NCBI RefSeq assembly: GCF_023721755.1
Contig: NZ_JAMDLH010000002.1
Coordinates: 740,747-804,746 of the forward strand
Direction: 5' to 3'
DNA: 64,000 nt
Source of the DNA: Pleomorphomonas sp. NRK KF1
GTDB lineage: Bacteria; Pseudomonadota; Alphaproteobacteria; Rhizobiales; Pleomorphomonadaceae
The notes beneath the pieces are model-generated. The model worked only from the letters and a program-made list of their open reading frames with translations. It did not search any database and was not told the origin of the DNA. A program made the translations under genes and the position numbers. Shown in pieces: positions 42,540-53,000 of this stretch (within the stretch, counting starts at the first letter, position 1; each line of letters starts with the position of its first letter).

Positions 42540-43769
42540 ATGGCTGACACGACCTTGACGCAGGGCGAGGCGGCTGTCGGCTCCGCCGGGCGCGGCAAGG
42601 TGGGGCGCGCAAGGCGCTTCTGGAACCGGCTTTACGAACGACTCCATCGGCATTCGATCAGCGTCTATGCCCTGGTCCTCAGCTTCATTCTGTTTCTTCT
42701 GGTCCTGGCACCACAGATCTTCGTCAACGTGCCGGCCGGCAATGTGGGCGTGCTGTGGCTTCGCTTCTTCGGCGGCACGGTCACGACGTCCTATCTCGAC
42801 GAGGGCCTGCACGTCATCTTTCCTTGGGATGAGGTCTACCTCTACGACGCGCGTCTTCAGAACCGCGCCCGCGTCTACGACACGATTTCCTCCAACGGCC
42901 TCAGCATGCAGGTGGAGATCGCCATCCGCTACAGGATCAACCGCGACACGGTTGGTCTTCTGCATCAACAGATCGGCCCGAGCTACGATGAAGTGCTCGT
43001 CTATCCGGAAATCGGTTCACACGCCCGCGAGCTCATCTCTCGCTACACGCCCGAGCAGCTCTATTCGGAAACCCGCGCCTTCATCCAGGCCCAGTTGCTG
43101 GAGCGCATGGTCACCCAGCTCGGAGCTTCCCTCGGCAACCAGAGCTTCCGCGGCCGCCTCGTCGACGTCGAGGACGTCCTGATTCGCAGCGTCAACCTTC
43201 CAGAGCGCGTACAGGACGCCATCGAGCGCAAGGCCGAACAATATCAAGCCATGCTGGAATACGACTTCCGCCTCGCCCGCGAAAAGAAGGAAGCCGAACG
43301 CAAGAAGATCGAGGCCGACGGCATTCGCGATTTCCAGGACACGGTGGCCCGCACCATCACGCCGGAATACCTGCGCCTGCGCGGTATCGAGGCAACGATG
43401 ACCCTTGCCGCGTCTCCGAACAGCAAGATCATCGTCGTCGGCGGCAAGGACGGTTTGCCGCTCATTCTGAACACAGGCGACGAGCCGACCACGCGAACGG
43501 AAATGCCGGCGGGATCGGGAGAACCGCCTGCCGGTACAGACGCCCTTCAGCCGGCGCCGTCCAACGCGAAGCTGGACGACGTAGCCCCCACCAACGCCGC
43601 AGTCCCCTTGCACCTTCCGGCGTCTTCGCCAACCGGGGTACAAGCCGACCCTCAGGGGCGCAGGGACACCGTATCGTCGAGCACGGAAAGCGGCGCCAAA
43701 CCGGCCGCCGGTGAGCCAAAGCCCGCCGATCCGTCGAACCCCGATCAGAAAGCTCCCGCGTCTCCCTGA
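42540..43769 (+). CDS. SPFH/Band 7 (prohibitin-like) membrane protein
   Basis: 409 residues. A basic N-terminal region precedes a single membrane helix (about 40-62, ISVYALVLSFILFLLVLAP). An SPFH domain follows: VPAGNVGVLWLRFFGGT, LDEGLHVIFPWDEVYLYDARLQ, LSMQVEIAIRYRI, SHARELISRYTPEQLYSETRAFIQAQ. Then a coiled-coil (AMLEYDFRLAREKKEAERKKIEADGIRDFQ). The last about 90 residues are Pro/Ala-rich and disordered. SPFH proteins organise membrane microdomains and large complexes. Its place directly before the NRPS gene is unusual; a role in scaffolding is speculation. Confidence 0.93.
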   Translation: MADTTLTQGEAAVGSAGRGKVGRARRFWNRLYERLHRHSISVYALVLSFILFLLVLAPQIFVNVPAGNVGVLWLRFFGGTVTTSYLDEGLHVIFPWDEVYLYDARLQNRARVYDTISSNGLSMQVEIAIRYRINRDTVGLLHQQIGPSYDEVLVYPEIGSHARELISRYTPEQLYSETRAFIQAQLLERMVTQLGASLGNQSFRGRLVDVEDVLIRSVNLPERVQDAIERKAEQYQAMLEYDFRLAREKKEAERKKIEADGIRDFQDTVARTITPEYLRLRGIEATMTLAASPNSKIIVVGGKDGLPLILNTGDEPTTRTEMPAGSGEPPAGTDALQPAPSNAKLDDVAPTNAAVPLHLPASSPTGVQADPQGRRDTVSSSTESGAKPAAGEPKPADPSNPDQKAPASP

Positions 43770-43779
43770 CGGCTTCCGC

Positions 43780-43803
43780 GTCGCGAGACGAACCGTTCGC
43801 GAC
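43780..43803 (+). terminator. Hairpin after the SPFH gene
   Basis: Seven-base arms GTCGCGA (43780-43786) and TCGCGAC (43797-43803), 10-nt loop, 11 bp after the stop. No T-run; weak terminator candidate. Confidence 0.35.
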
Positions 43804-43917
43804 TCTCGCTCGCGAGATATTCGGCAGCAAGCGTCGCGCAATGGTGGAACCAGATCGCGTGTCTAAAAACGATAAAGGATTCAGGCTTCAAGGCACGGTA
43901 CGGGGATCGGCAGTTGT

Positions 43918-43934
43918 GAACATTGAGCATGTTC
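43918..43934. promoter_or_regulatory. Palindrome GAACAT-N5-ATGTTC upstream of the NRPS-PKS genes
   Basis: A perfect 6-5-6 inverted repeat ending 58 bp before the proposed TTG start of the first megasynthase. Suitable as an operator for a dimeric regulator; the regulator is not in the window. Confidence 0.5.
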
Positions 43935-43992
43935 CCTCTTGCCGAAATCGGGAAGGAGCAGGTAGGCTCCTTGCGGGGCGGAGATTATTGAG

Positions 43993-46900
43993 TTGGCTGG
44001 CGATTTTCCCTTAACGGCACCACAAGCCGCCATTTGGCTCGATAGTCGATCCCGGCCAGACAAGGCAACCTACAATCTCGCCGAAGTCATCCGGTTCGAC
44101 GGACCGTTGCGCCCGAAACTCCTTCGGCGAGCGGCGCTCATGGCGGATGCCGAAGCGGATGCCTGCGCGCTCCGCATCCTCGACAGTGACGGTATCCCCA
44201 GCCTCAGGCTCGAGACCGTGGCCGGCGAGTTCCTGCATGTCGACGTGTCCGATGCCGAGGACTACGGCAGCACACCGGAGAACGCCGCGCTCGCCGAATG
44301 CCGCGCCGTCGTGGCCCGCCCGTTCGATCTTTCCGGCGAGACGCTCGTTCGCCATCGCCTGATCCGGCTCGGCCCCGAGCGACACTGGTGGCTGCGCATC
44401 AACCATCACCTCATCAACGACGGCTTCGGCAGCGCCGCGCAGGTGCGTCGGGTCGCCGATATCTATAACGCCTTGCTGCGAGAGGCGCCGCCCCCGCCCT
44501 CCTCTATGGGGCGCTATATCGATCTCATCGCCGCCGATGCGGCTTATGCCGGTTCCAGGCAATTTGAGCGGGACGCAGCCTATTGGCGCACGCGCCTCCT
44601 TCCGGATGCGCCAGCCAGCCGTTTCCATCCGGGAGCGTCCGTCGTAGCCACAGACACGGCGCCTTATCTTGCGAGCGAACTCCCCTTCGGCTTCGTCGAC
44701 GAGGTGAAAGCGTTCGCCCATGCGCTTGGAACAACACCCTCGACCGTGCTGCTGGCGGGATATCTGGCGCTGCTAGGACGCACAGCCGATACGTCCTGCC
44801 CGGTCGCCGCTATACCGCTTCTCAACCGCCAGGGACGCGTCGAGCGGAATACCGTCGGCCTCTGTACGTCTGTCGTGCCGATCCATGCCCGGCTCGACGA
44901 AGCCAAGTCTTTCGCCGACCTCGTGAAGCAACTTTCCATCCGTCTGCGCGGTGATTTCCGGCACATGCGAATGGGCGCTCCCCACATGCGCGAGGCCTCC
45001 ATCGCGCCCTGGAGCGACGGCGATTCCCGGGCAGCCATCTTCAATCCGGTCGATTTCCCTCGGGCCGCTTCATTCGAAGGCCTGATCTCGATCCGTACGA
45101 CGCTGGCCAGCGGTCCCGTGGACGACATCGGTCTTCAGTTCGACTCCACGCACAGCGACATCGACGGGCGTCCGGCGCCTCTTGTCTGGCGCCGAAATCC
45201 CGACGTCCATAGCGAGGCAGCCGTCAGTCGGCTGTCGGATCGGTTCGTCACGCTGGTGTCGGCAGCCGTGGCGGCCCCGGATGCTCCGATCGGCGATCTG
45301 CCCGGCACCGGCGGGCGCGAACTCGCCGACATCATTCGTTGGGAGGAGGGCCCGGAGGCAGCGCTCGAAGACCGACCGATCCACGAGCTCTTTCTCGAAC
45401 AGGCCGTGCGCCGGGGAGACGCCATCGCCGTTGTCGATACGAATGGCGACACAAGCTACGGCGAACTCTCGGCGTTGGCTTGCGCCATCGCCCGGCAGCT
45501 TGCCAGCCAGGGCATCCGCCCCGAGGAGCCAGTCGGGTTGTGTCTGACCCCAACCTCGCGGCAAATCGCCGGTTTTCTCGGTGCTCTGATGTCTGGTGGC
45601 GCGGCGCTGCCGCTCGATCCTATCCAGCCACCGGCGCGCCTCGCCGGCATGATGGATGGCATCGGCTGTCGGCTGGTCCTGGCCGACCGAGCTTCCGTTG
45701 CCGCACTCCCGACTGACAGCGGTCGCCGCGTCATCATTGTCGATGATCTGGCACCGGGCGAGACGGACGTGGCCCCGACCGGTGGCACGCGCTGGTCGCC
45801 CGACAGGCTAGCCACCATCTATCACACATCGGGCTCGACGGGACGCCCCAAGCCGGTGGGCATCACGCATCGGGCGCTCGCAACGAAAATGCGGTCCCTG
45901 TCGAATCTTTTGGGCATGACCGAGGACGAGACGACAGCCGTCACCTTCTCCATCGGTTTCGATCCGTGGCAGGAGCAGGTGTTGTGTGCGCTTCTTGTCG
46001 GCGCGCGGCTGTGGATTCCCTCGCGTCTGCAAGTCATCGATGCGCGAGCCATGTGGCAGGAAACGGTGGCGCGGCGGGTCACCCATCTCAATCTCGTACC
46101 GTCGATGCTGGCGAGCCTGTTGCCGACCGCGCCGCATGGGGGCGTGCCGGGCTTGAAGCGCCTTGTCCTGGGAGGCGAGCGACTGACGGCGGATCTGGCT
46201 CGCGAGGCTGCGGCGATGCTGAAGCCCACGGCAATCTGGAACTTCTACGGGCCGACGGAAGCGACCATTGAGGCAACCGGAACTCTGGTCGATCCCACGG
46301 CGGGCGAACCTCCCATCGGGCGGCCGATGCCGGGTTATCGCCTCCGCATCCTCGACGCCGATGGCCGCCGCGTTCCGATTGGCGTGGCCGGCGAGATCGC
46401 GATCGGCGGCTACGGCCTGGCGCGCGGCTACCTGGGGCAGCCGGAGCGAACGGCCGAAGCCTTTATCGACGATCCGTTTCTGCCGGGAGAGCGCCTCTAC
46501 CGCACCGGCGACCGCGGCTTCTGGAAGGAAGACGGAGGGATCCTTTACCGGGGGCGCCTTGATGAGCAGGTAAAGATCCGTGGCCAGCGACTGGAGCTTG
46601 GCGAGATCGAGGCGATTTTGTCCGGTCTGCCCGGGGTCGACCAAGCCGCCGTCCTTGTCGACCGCACCGGTGCCGACGCTCGTCTTGTCGCCCATTTCGC
46701 CGGCACGGCCTCGCCATCCGAACTCAAGTCGCGACTCGCTTCCCTGTTGCCAGCGGCGGCCATTCCGGGAGAGTGGGTGCGTCACAAGCGTCTGCCCCTT
46801 CAGCCGTCAGGCAAGATCGACCGCGCATCGCTTAAAGCGGACGAGATGCCTGAAGACGAACCCGACGGTCGCGGGCCAAGAGGCACGCTCGCCGATCACG

Positions 46901-49900
46901 GTCGCCTCACCAGCATGCGGCGGCTGATCGGCTCGGTCTGGACCGAGCTTTTCGAACGTGAAGACATCGATCTCGACGCCAGCTTCTTCGAGCTCGGCGG
47001 CCATTCGCTCATGGTGCCCAGGGTTCAGGCCCGTCTGTCGGCCGCGACCGGTCGCGATCTGGCAGCCGTCGACATCTTTCGCTATCCCACGATCAACGCG
47101 CTGGCCGCCTATCTCGCCGATTTCGTCGTGTCACGCCCCGTGGAGGCTTATGCTGAACCGGCGCAAGCGATCGACAAGGCCATTGCAATCGTCGGCATGG
47201 CGTTCAGCCTGCCCGGGGCAGACGACCCATCATCGCTCTGGCGATTGCTTGTCGACGGCCGTGCTCCCTTTACGGACGCGAATGCCGACGGACTGCGAAT
47301 GGCCGGCCTCGATCCAAAGCTTCTCGGCAGTGCCGCATATGTCGGCACCCACGCCCGGCTTGATGACATCGCCGGCTTCGATGCCGGTGCCTTCGGCTAC
47401 ACGCCCGGCGAAGCGGCAACCATCGACCCGCAACAGCGCCTGCTTCTGGAGGTCGGGCACCACGCTCTGGAGAACGCGGGTTGCGACCCCAGCCGAGAGG
47501 GGCCGGTCGGGGTCTTCGCCGGCACGGGTTTCAACAGTTACGTCTTCGACAACCTGTTCGACCGCATCCACGGCCGGTTCGATGCCGAGCGCTACGCGAC
47601 GGTCATCGGATCCGACAAGGATTACGCATCGCTTCGTTTGGCCCACAAGTTCGGCCTTACCGGTCCGGCGATTTCGGTGGCGACCGCCTGCTCCACGGGC
47701 CTTACCGCCCTGACGCTGGCCGTTCAGGCCTTGCGAAGCGGCCAGTGCAGGACCGCGCTGGTCGCAGCCGCCTCGCTGGGGTTGACCGCAGCTGGGGGCT
47801 ACCATGCGGTCGAAGGCGGCATAGGCTCGCCCAGCGGGCGCTGCCGCCCCTTCGATGCCGAAGCCGATGGCACGGTCGGCGGCAGCGGAGCCGTGGCGGT
47901 TCTCCTGAAGCGCCTGCCCGACGCCGAGGCCGACGACGACCGCATTCACGCAGTGATCAGGGGCATTGGCGTCGCAAACGACGGCGCCGACAAGGCGGGC
48001 TTCACGGCGCCCTCCGTTTCCGGACAGACGGCCGCCATCTCCGCGGCGCTCGCCGATGCGCAAGTCGATCCCGCCTCGATCGGTTTCGTCGAGGGTCACG
48101 GAACGGGAACCGCCCTTGGCGACCCCATCGAGGTGGCGAGCCTCAATGAAGCCTACGCCGGCCTTCCTGCCGGCTCGATACTGCTCGGCTCGGTCAAGGG
48201 CAACCTCGGCCATCTCGATACGGCGTCCGGTCTGGCCGGGCTCATGAAGACGATCCTCGCCATACGCGAGGGCATCGTTCCGCCAACGGTCGGATTCAAG
48301 ACCCCCAACGCCCGCATTCCGTTCGCGGCCGGTCCGTTCCGCGTCAATGCCTCGCCGGAACCCTGGCCGAGCCGGCCCGACGGCACACCACGGCGCGCTG
48401 GCGTAAGTTCTTTCGGCGTTGGCGGGACAAATGTCCATGTGATCGTCGAGGCGCCGCCCGCCGGCCGGCTGTCCGCATCGGCTGCGCCGGTGGAAAGCCC
48501 GGAGATCCTCATCCTGTCGGCAGCGGACGACGAAAGTCTCGACCGCTTGGCCGACAGCCTTGCCGACAGCCTCGAAGGCACCCAAAATGCCCCCCGGCTT
48601 TCCGACGCCGCCTTCACCCTCCAGGTGGGCCGGAGACGGATGGCCCATCGCTTGGCCGTGGTCGCGCGATCAGCCGAGGACGCGTCGGCTCGTCTCAAGG
48701 GCAAACCCGACCTCCGTGGCGAGTGCCGCAAGGGAGCGCCGGGGGTCGCCTTCGCCTTCCCAGGACAAGGCACCCAGGCGCCGGGCATGGGCGCAGACCT
48801 CTATCGGACCGAGCCGGCCTACCGGGTCATTCTGGATGAGGCGGCCGGCGTTCTGGCCGGCACCGGGGCGTCATCGGTTCGTGATCTGTTGCTGGCGGCG
48901 CCCGACGACGCGGAGGCCGCTCGACAGCTCGCCGAGACGGCGCTGACCCAGCCTGCCCTGTTCGTGACCGAATATGCCTTGGCGCAGCTGTTGATCGGCT
49001 GGGGCGTGGTGCCGGTTGCGCTGACCGGCCATTCCATCGGCGAGCTGGTCGCCGCCTGCGTCGCCGGGGTCATGTCCTTCGAGGATGCGCTCCGTCTTGT
49101 CGCCGTGCGAGGCCGTTTGATGGGGTCGACGCCACGCGGCGCGATGCTGGCCCTGTCGCTCGGTGAACAGGAGGCACTATCCCGGATCGCCGATCTTGGC
49201 GCGGGAACAGCCGACGGGCTGTCGCTCGCGGCGGTCAATGGACCGCGCCAGTGCGTGGTGGCGGGACCGGAAGAGGCGGTGGCACGCGCAGAAGCCCTGC
49301 TTGGCGGACGGCGGCTGAACACTTCGCACGCCTTTCACTCCTGCCTGATGGACAGGATTCTCGATGCGTTCGGCGACGCGGTATCGAGGGTCCGGCTCAG
49401 CCCGCCGGATATCCCCTTCATCTCGAACCTGACCGGCCGGTGGATCACGGCTGGCGAAGCAACCGATCCATCCTATTGGGTTCGTCATCTGCGCGGCACC
49501 GTCCGCTTTGCCGACGGCGTCAAGAAACTCTCAGCCGACGCCGGACTGTTCGTCGAGGTCGGTCCGGGCTCAGTCCTGACACGCCTGGCGAGAGCCTCGG
49601 GCATCCCGGAAGCCGATGTCGTCACCGCGACGCCGCGCGTCGGCGACGAGACCACCGGCATCCGGGAGGCGGTGGCAAGGCTCTGGGTCCGCGGCATCGA
49701 ACCCAACTGGGCAGCCATCTCGCCCGGGGCGCATCGCAAAGTTGCACTGCCCTCCTATCCCTTCCACCGTCGGCGTCTGTGGGTGGATCCAACTGGGAGC
49801 AGGGTCACCGCGCCGGTGGCATCCATGGGCAAGACGGCCCCTCGCCCCTCGGCCCTGATCGCCATTCTGTCAGTCTGGCGTGACGTGCTCGGCATACCGG

Positions 49901-50091
49901 ATGTCGCCGAAGACATCGACTTCTTCGCTTGCGGCGGCGACTCCATGACCGCCATGCGCGTCGCCGCGCGCCTCAGCGAAGAACTTGGCATGCCGGTCTC
50001 CACCGCGCAGGTTCTGACCGAGACCACGCCTCGCCGGTTGGCCATTCTACTTGAGGGGGCGCCCCTCGACCTGGAACGCGGAACGATCTGA
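43993..50091 (+). CDS. Hybrid NRPS-PKS megasynthase 1: C-A-T-KS-AT-T
   Basis: 2032 residues. TTG 43993 is the first usable codon after an in-frame stop (43963-43965), and the C domain begins within ten residues, so the rare start is forced; GGAG lies about ten bases upstream. Domains: condensation (about 5-430, HHLINDG at 138-144), adenylation (about 465-960), carrier (Ser1005 in LGGHSL), ketosynthase (about 1060-1490, Cys1233, His1369, His1407), acyltransferase (about 1585-1905, GHSIG Ser1681, HAFH at 1779-1782 indicating malonyl-CoA), and a final carrier (Ser1984 in GGDSM). There is no KR, so a beta-keto unit should result. The A-domain pocket reads D-P-E-N-V-G-F-I-E by alignment, close to an ornithine-type code. 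Its stop overlaps the next start (TGATG). Being first in the line, its C domain may acylate the first amino acid. Confidence 0.95.
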   Translation: MAGDFPLTAPQAAIWLDSRSRPDKATYNLAEVIRFDGPLRPKLLRRAALMADAEADACALRILDSDGIPSLRLETVAGEFLHVDVSDAEDYGSTPENAALAECRAVVARPFDLSGETLVRHRLIRLGPERHWWLRINHHLINDGFGSAAQVRRVADIYNALLREAPPPPSSMGRYIDLIAADAAYAGSRQFERDAAYWRTRLLPDAPASRFHPGASVVATDTAPYLASELPFGFVDEVKAFAHALGTTPSTVLLAGYLALLGRTADTSCPVAAIPLLNRQGRVERNTVGLCTSVVPIHARLDEAKSFADLVKQLSIRLRGDFRHMRMGAPHMREASIAPWSDGDSRAAIFNPVDFPRAASFEGLISIRTTLASGPVDDIGLQFDSTHSDIDGRPAPLVWRRNPDVHSEAAVSRLSDRFVTLVSAAVAAPDAPIGDLPGTGGRELADIIRWEEGPEAALEDRPIHELFLEQAVRRGDAIAVVDTNGDTSYGELSALACAIARQLASQGIRPEEPVGLCLTPTSRQIAGFLGALMSGGAALPLDPIQPPARLAGMMDGIGCRLVLADRASVAALPTDSGRRVIIVDDLAPGETDVAPTGGTRWSPDRLATIYHTSGSTGRPKPVGITHRALATKMRSLSNLLGMTEDETTAVTFSIGFDPWQEQVLCALLVGARLWIPSRLQVIDARAMWQETVARRVTHLNLVPSMLASLLPTAPHGGVPGLKRLVLGGERLTADLAREAAAMLKPTAIWNFYGPTEATIEATGTLVDPTAGEPPIGRPMPGYRLRILDADGRRVPIGVAGEIAIGGYGLARGYLGQPERTAEAFIDDPFLPGERLYRTGDRGFWKEDGGILYRGRLDEQVKIRGQRLELGEIEAILSGLPGVDQAAVLVDRTGADARLVAHFAGTASPSELKSRLASLLPAAAIPGEWVRHKRLPLQPSGKIDRASLKADEMPEDEPDGRGPRGTLADHGRLTSMRRLIGSVWTELFEREDIDLDASFFELGGHSLMVPRVQARLSAATGRDLAAVDIFRYPTINALAAYLADFVVSRPVEAYAEPAQAIDKAIAIVGMAFSLPGADDPSSLWRLLVDGRAPFTDANADGLRMAGLDPKLLGSAAYVGTHARLDDIAGFDAGAFGYTPGEAATIDPQQRLLLEVGHHALENAGCDPSREGPVGVFAGTGFNSYVFDNLFDRIHGRFDAERYATVIGSDKDYASLRLAHKFGLTGPAISVATACSTGLTALTLAVQALRSGQCRTALVAAASLGLTAAGGYHAVEGGIGSPSGRCRPFDAEADGTVGGSGAVAVLLKRLPDAEADDDRIHAVIRGIGVANDGADKAGFTAPSVSGQTAAISAALADAQVDPASIGFVEGHGTGTALGDPIEVASLNEAYAGLPAGSILLGSVKGNLGHLDTASGLAGLMKTILAIREGIVPPTVGFKTPNARIPFAAGPFRVNASPEPWPSRPDGTPRRAGVSSFGVGGTNVHVIVEAPPAGRLSASAAPVESPEILILSAADDESLDRLADSLADSLEGTQNAPRLSDAAFTLQVGRRRMAHRLAVVARSAEDASARLKGKPDLRGECRKGAPGVAFAFPGQGTQAPGMGADLYRTEPAYRVILDEAAGVLAGTGASSVRDLLLAAPDDAEAARQLAETALTQPALFVTEYALAQLLIGWGVVPVALTGHSIGELVAACVAGVMSFEDALRLVAVRGRLMGSTPRGAMLALSLGEQEALSRIADLGAGTADGLSLAAVNGPRQCVVAGPEEAVARAEALLGGRRLNTSHAFHSCLMDRILDAFGDAVSRVRLSPPDIPFISNLTGRWITAGEATDPSYWVRHLRGTVRFADGVKKLSADAGLFVEVGPGSVLTRLARASGIPEADVVTATPRVGDETTGIREAVARLWVRGIEPNWAAISPGAHRKVALPSYPFHRRRLWVDPTGSRVTAPVASMGKTAPRPSALIAILSVWRDVLGIPDVAEDIDFFACGGDSMTAMRVAARLSEELGMPVSTAQVLTETTPRRLAILLEGAPLDLERGTI
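44005..47130 (+). other. NRPS module 1 (C-A-T) of megasynthase 1, probable diamino-acid module
   Basis: C domain with an intact HHxxxDG motif; A domain core motifs YHTSGSTGRPKP, NFYGPTEATIEATG, YRTGDRG and DEQVKIRGQRLELGEIE; carrier Ser1005. Pocket residues by hand alignment to GrsA are D235 P236 E239 N278 V299 G301 F322 I330 E331. Acidic residues at 239 and 331 suit a side-chain amine, and the string differs from the ornithine code DMENLGLIN at four positions. A diaminobutyrate-type aminotransferase in the cluster makes Dab the leading guess. Confidence 0.6.
47170..50065 (+). other. PKS module 1 (KS-AT-T) of megasynthase 1
   Basis: KS with the C-H-H triad and the context TACSTG. The AT has AFPGQGTQ, GHSIG and HAFHS, the malonyl-type signature. 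No reductive domain lies between the AT and the carrier, so a two-carbon beta-keto extension is predicted. The short C-terminal tail LDLERGTI could be the peptide recognised by the TubC domain of the next protein. Confidence 0.75.
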
Positions 50092-53000
50092 TGCGCAGCA
50101 ACCCAGCCGGTTCCAGCAGTATCGAGGCCCTCCTTCTGGATCTGTCCACGCGTGGCATCCGCTTGTGGGCAGACGGCGACAACCTCGGGTTCGAGGCCCC
50201 GGCTGGCGCCTTCACGCCCGATCTCAAACAGCGCGTTCGCGAGGCCAAGGCGGATCTGCTGGCTCATTTCTCCGCCGAGGCGACAGCCCCCCTGCTTCAG
50301 GAACTGTCCCCCGCACAGGAAGCTATCTGGCTCGCCCGCCTCGACCGGCCGGATGACGTGGCCTACACGATCATCTTTCCCATTGCCCTGCCGCCTGTTG
50401 GCGAAGAAGTGGTGAAGGAGGCCGTTCAGTACATCATCGACCGGCACGAGGCGCTCAGAACGGTCTTCACAGAAAAGGACGGGAGGACGTTTCAGCGGGT
50501 TCTGCCGACCGGAGCGCCTGTTCTTCTGGTGCACGATATCGTCGATGCCGAGAATCCGAAGGCGACGGCGGAGCAAATCTTCATTCGGGAAGCCGCCCGT
50601 CCATTTGATCTGCGAAATGGACCGCTCGTCCGTTTCCATCTGGCTCACCTCGGAGCGGATGGTGACCATCTCGTTCTGGCCGTCGATCATCTGATTCTCG
50701 ACGGCATGTCCTGCGCCGTCCTGTCTTCGGAGGTAAGAGCGGCCGTCAGTGCTCTCCACAATGGGCGCCGGCCCGATTTGCCTGCGATCGCGGTTTCACC
50801 AGGCCAGTTGGCTCACAGGCGTCTCGCCGCGCTCGACGAGAGGCGGAACGCCATCCTCGACGATTTCTGGGGACCGCGTATCGCGCGCTTGTCCACGTGT
50901 GAGGAACTCCCTCGCGACGGCATGGCCGATGGCGCCGTCGATGGCCGTCGGCTCGTCGTCGAGCTTTCGGCGGAAACACAGGCAGCCCTGCGCAAGCTCG
51001 GCGCGCGATCGACCGTCAACACGCTGTGCTGTTCCTTTGTCGCGGCATTGCTCGGGCGCTACAAGAACAGCGGGCTCGTTTCGCTGGGAGTACCTTTCTC
51101 GGGCCGCATCGAGGCGGACTCCTCATCGGTTGTCGGCTGCTTCGCCTCGGTCATGCCGGTGATCGTCGATGCGCTGTCGGCACCGACCTTCGGCCGTCTC
51201 GCAGAGGCGGTCTCCGAGGAAGTGTCGGCGGTGATGGACCATCAGGACGTCCCCAACGCTCGCCTGCATCGAATGGCGATGGCGGCGGCGGCGCCGGCCC
51301 TCATCGACGCGGCCGTGGTCGTCGAAGAAGCCGCCTCGGTAGCATTCACATATGAGACGTCCAGTGTCGGTGCCGGCAAATTTCCGCTGCTGTTCACGTT
51401 CGAGCGAAGCGCCGGGACCGTCGGCAAGCTCTGCATCGAGTATGATGCCGGCCAGTTCGGCCGTCGGCGCATCGAGCGCATGGCCGGCCACCTCGAGCGT
51501 CTGATTCAGGCCGCTGTCGAACAGGCAGAAACGTCGATCGCCAAACTGCCCATCCTCACCGAGGACGAGGAAGCCGAGCTTAGGAGGTTCAACGACACCG
51601 CCCGTCCCTATCCGGAAGACCGGTCGATCGCCGACCTTTTTCGAGAGGTTGCCCACCGCCAGGCCGATCGACCGGCGCTGGTGACCGACGAAGCCGTCGT
51701 CACCTACAACGAGCTCGACCGACGGTCCGACATGGCGGCGCAACGCCTGATCGCCGAGGGTATCGCGACGGGCGAGGTGGTGGGACTGGCGACCGGCCGG
51801 GGGCCGGAGGCGGTCATCGCCGAACTGGCCATACTGAAGGCCGGGGCCGTCTACATGCCCATCGATGGCAGCATGCCTGCCGATGCCGTCCGCCGGCTGA
51901 TGGCAACCGCCGGAGCGACCCGCATCATCGCCGACGCAACGGCCAGACGGCGGCTTGACGGACTTCAGGCCGCGTTTGTCGACATCGGGGGAGACGATCC
52001 CGTGCCTCCGCCGCGTCTCGACGGCATCGCCCGGGGCGGGGACGATCCGGCCTACGTGATGTTCACGTCCGGAACGACCGGGGAACCCAAGGGCGTTCTC
52101 GTGCCGCATCGCGCCATTGCCCGGTTGGTCATCAATACCGACTATGTCGCGCTGACGCCCCACGATACGGTGGCGCAGGCTGCGCCTCTCGGTTTCGATG
52201 CCGCGACTTTCGAGGTATGGGCTCCGCTGCTTGCCGGCGCCCGGCTCGCCTTTATTGACGACGAGACGCTGTTCGACCCGGCCGCGTTGCGGGATGCGCT
52301 CTTGCGCCATTCCGTCAACGTGATGTGGTTGACGGCGACCCTATTCAATCGCGTAGCCGACGAACAACCGGCAGCATTCCGCTCACTGCGTCAGCTGATC
52401 TCCGGTGGCGAGGCACTCAGCCCCACGCATGTCGCGCGCGTCATGACGGCCTGTCCCGACCTTCGTCTCGTCAACGGCTACGGCCCGACCGAGAACACGA
52501 CCTTCACGACCACGCATCCGATCGGTCGCGGCGATCTCGGCGCATCCTCGATCCCCATCGGACGGCCCATCGCCAACAGCCGCGCCCTTGTGCTCGGTCG
52601 CGGCGGCATGCCCCAGCCGATCGGGGTCTGGGGCGAGCTTCATGCGGGCGGCGATGGCCTTGCACTTGGCTATGTCGGCCGTCCCGACCTGACTGAACGG
52701 GCCTTTCCCGAGATCGACGGCGAGCGCTTCTACCGCACGGGCGACGTGGTGCGCTGGACCGAAGGCGGCGTGCTCGAATTCGGTGGCAGGCGCGATGACC
52801 AGGTGAAGATCCGGGGACATCGCATCGAGATCGGCGCCATCGAAGCCGTATTGTCGGCGCTGCCGGGCGTGCGTGACGCGGCGGTGCTGGCGGTCGGCGA
52901 AGGTGACCGACGCAACCTCGTCGCCTTCGTGGCGAGCGGCGAAACCGACATCGAGCGCTGGCGTGCGGCCGTGCGCGACCGCCTGCCCGACTACATGCTA

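Noticed and set aside
47230..48648. 472-codon frame antisense to the KS domain of megasynthase 1
   Set aside because: Shadow frame; the same is true of the 430-codon frame at 57801-59093.
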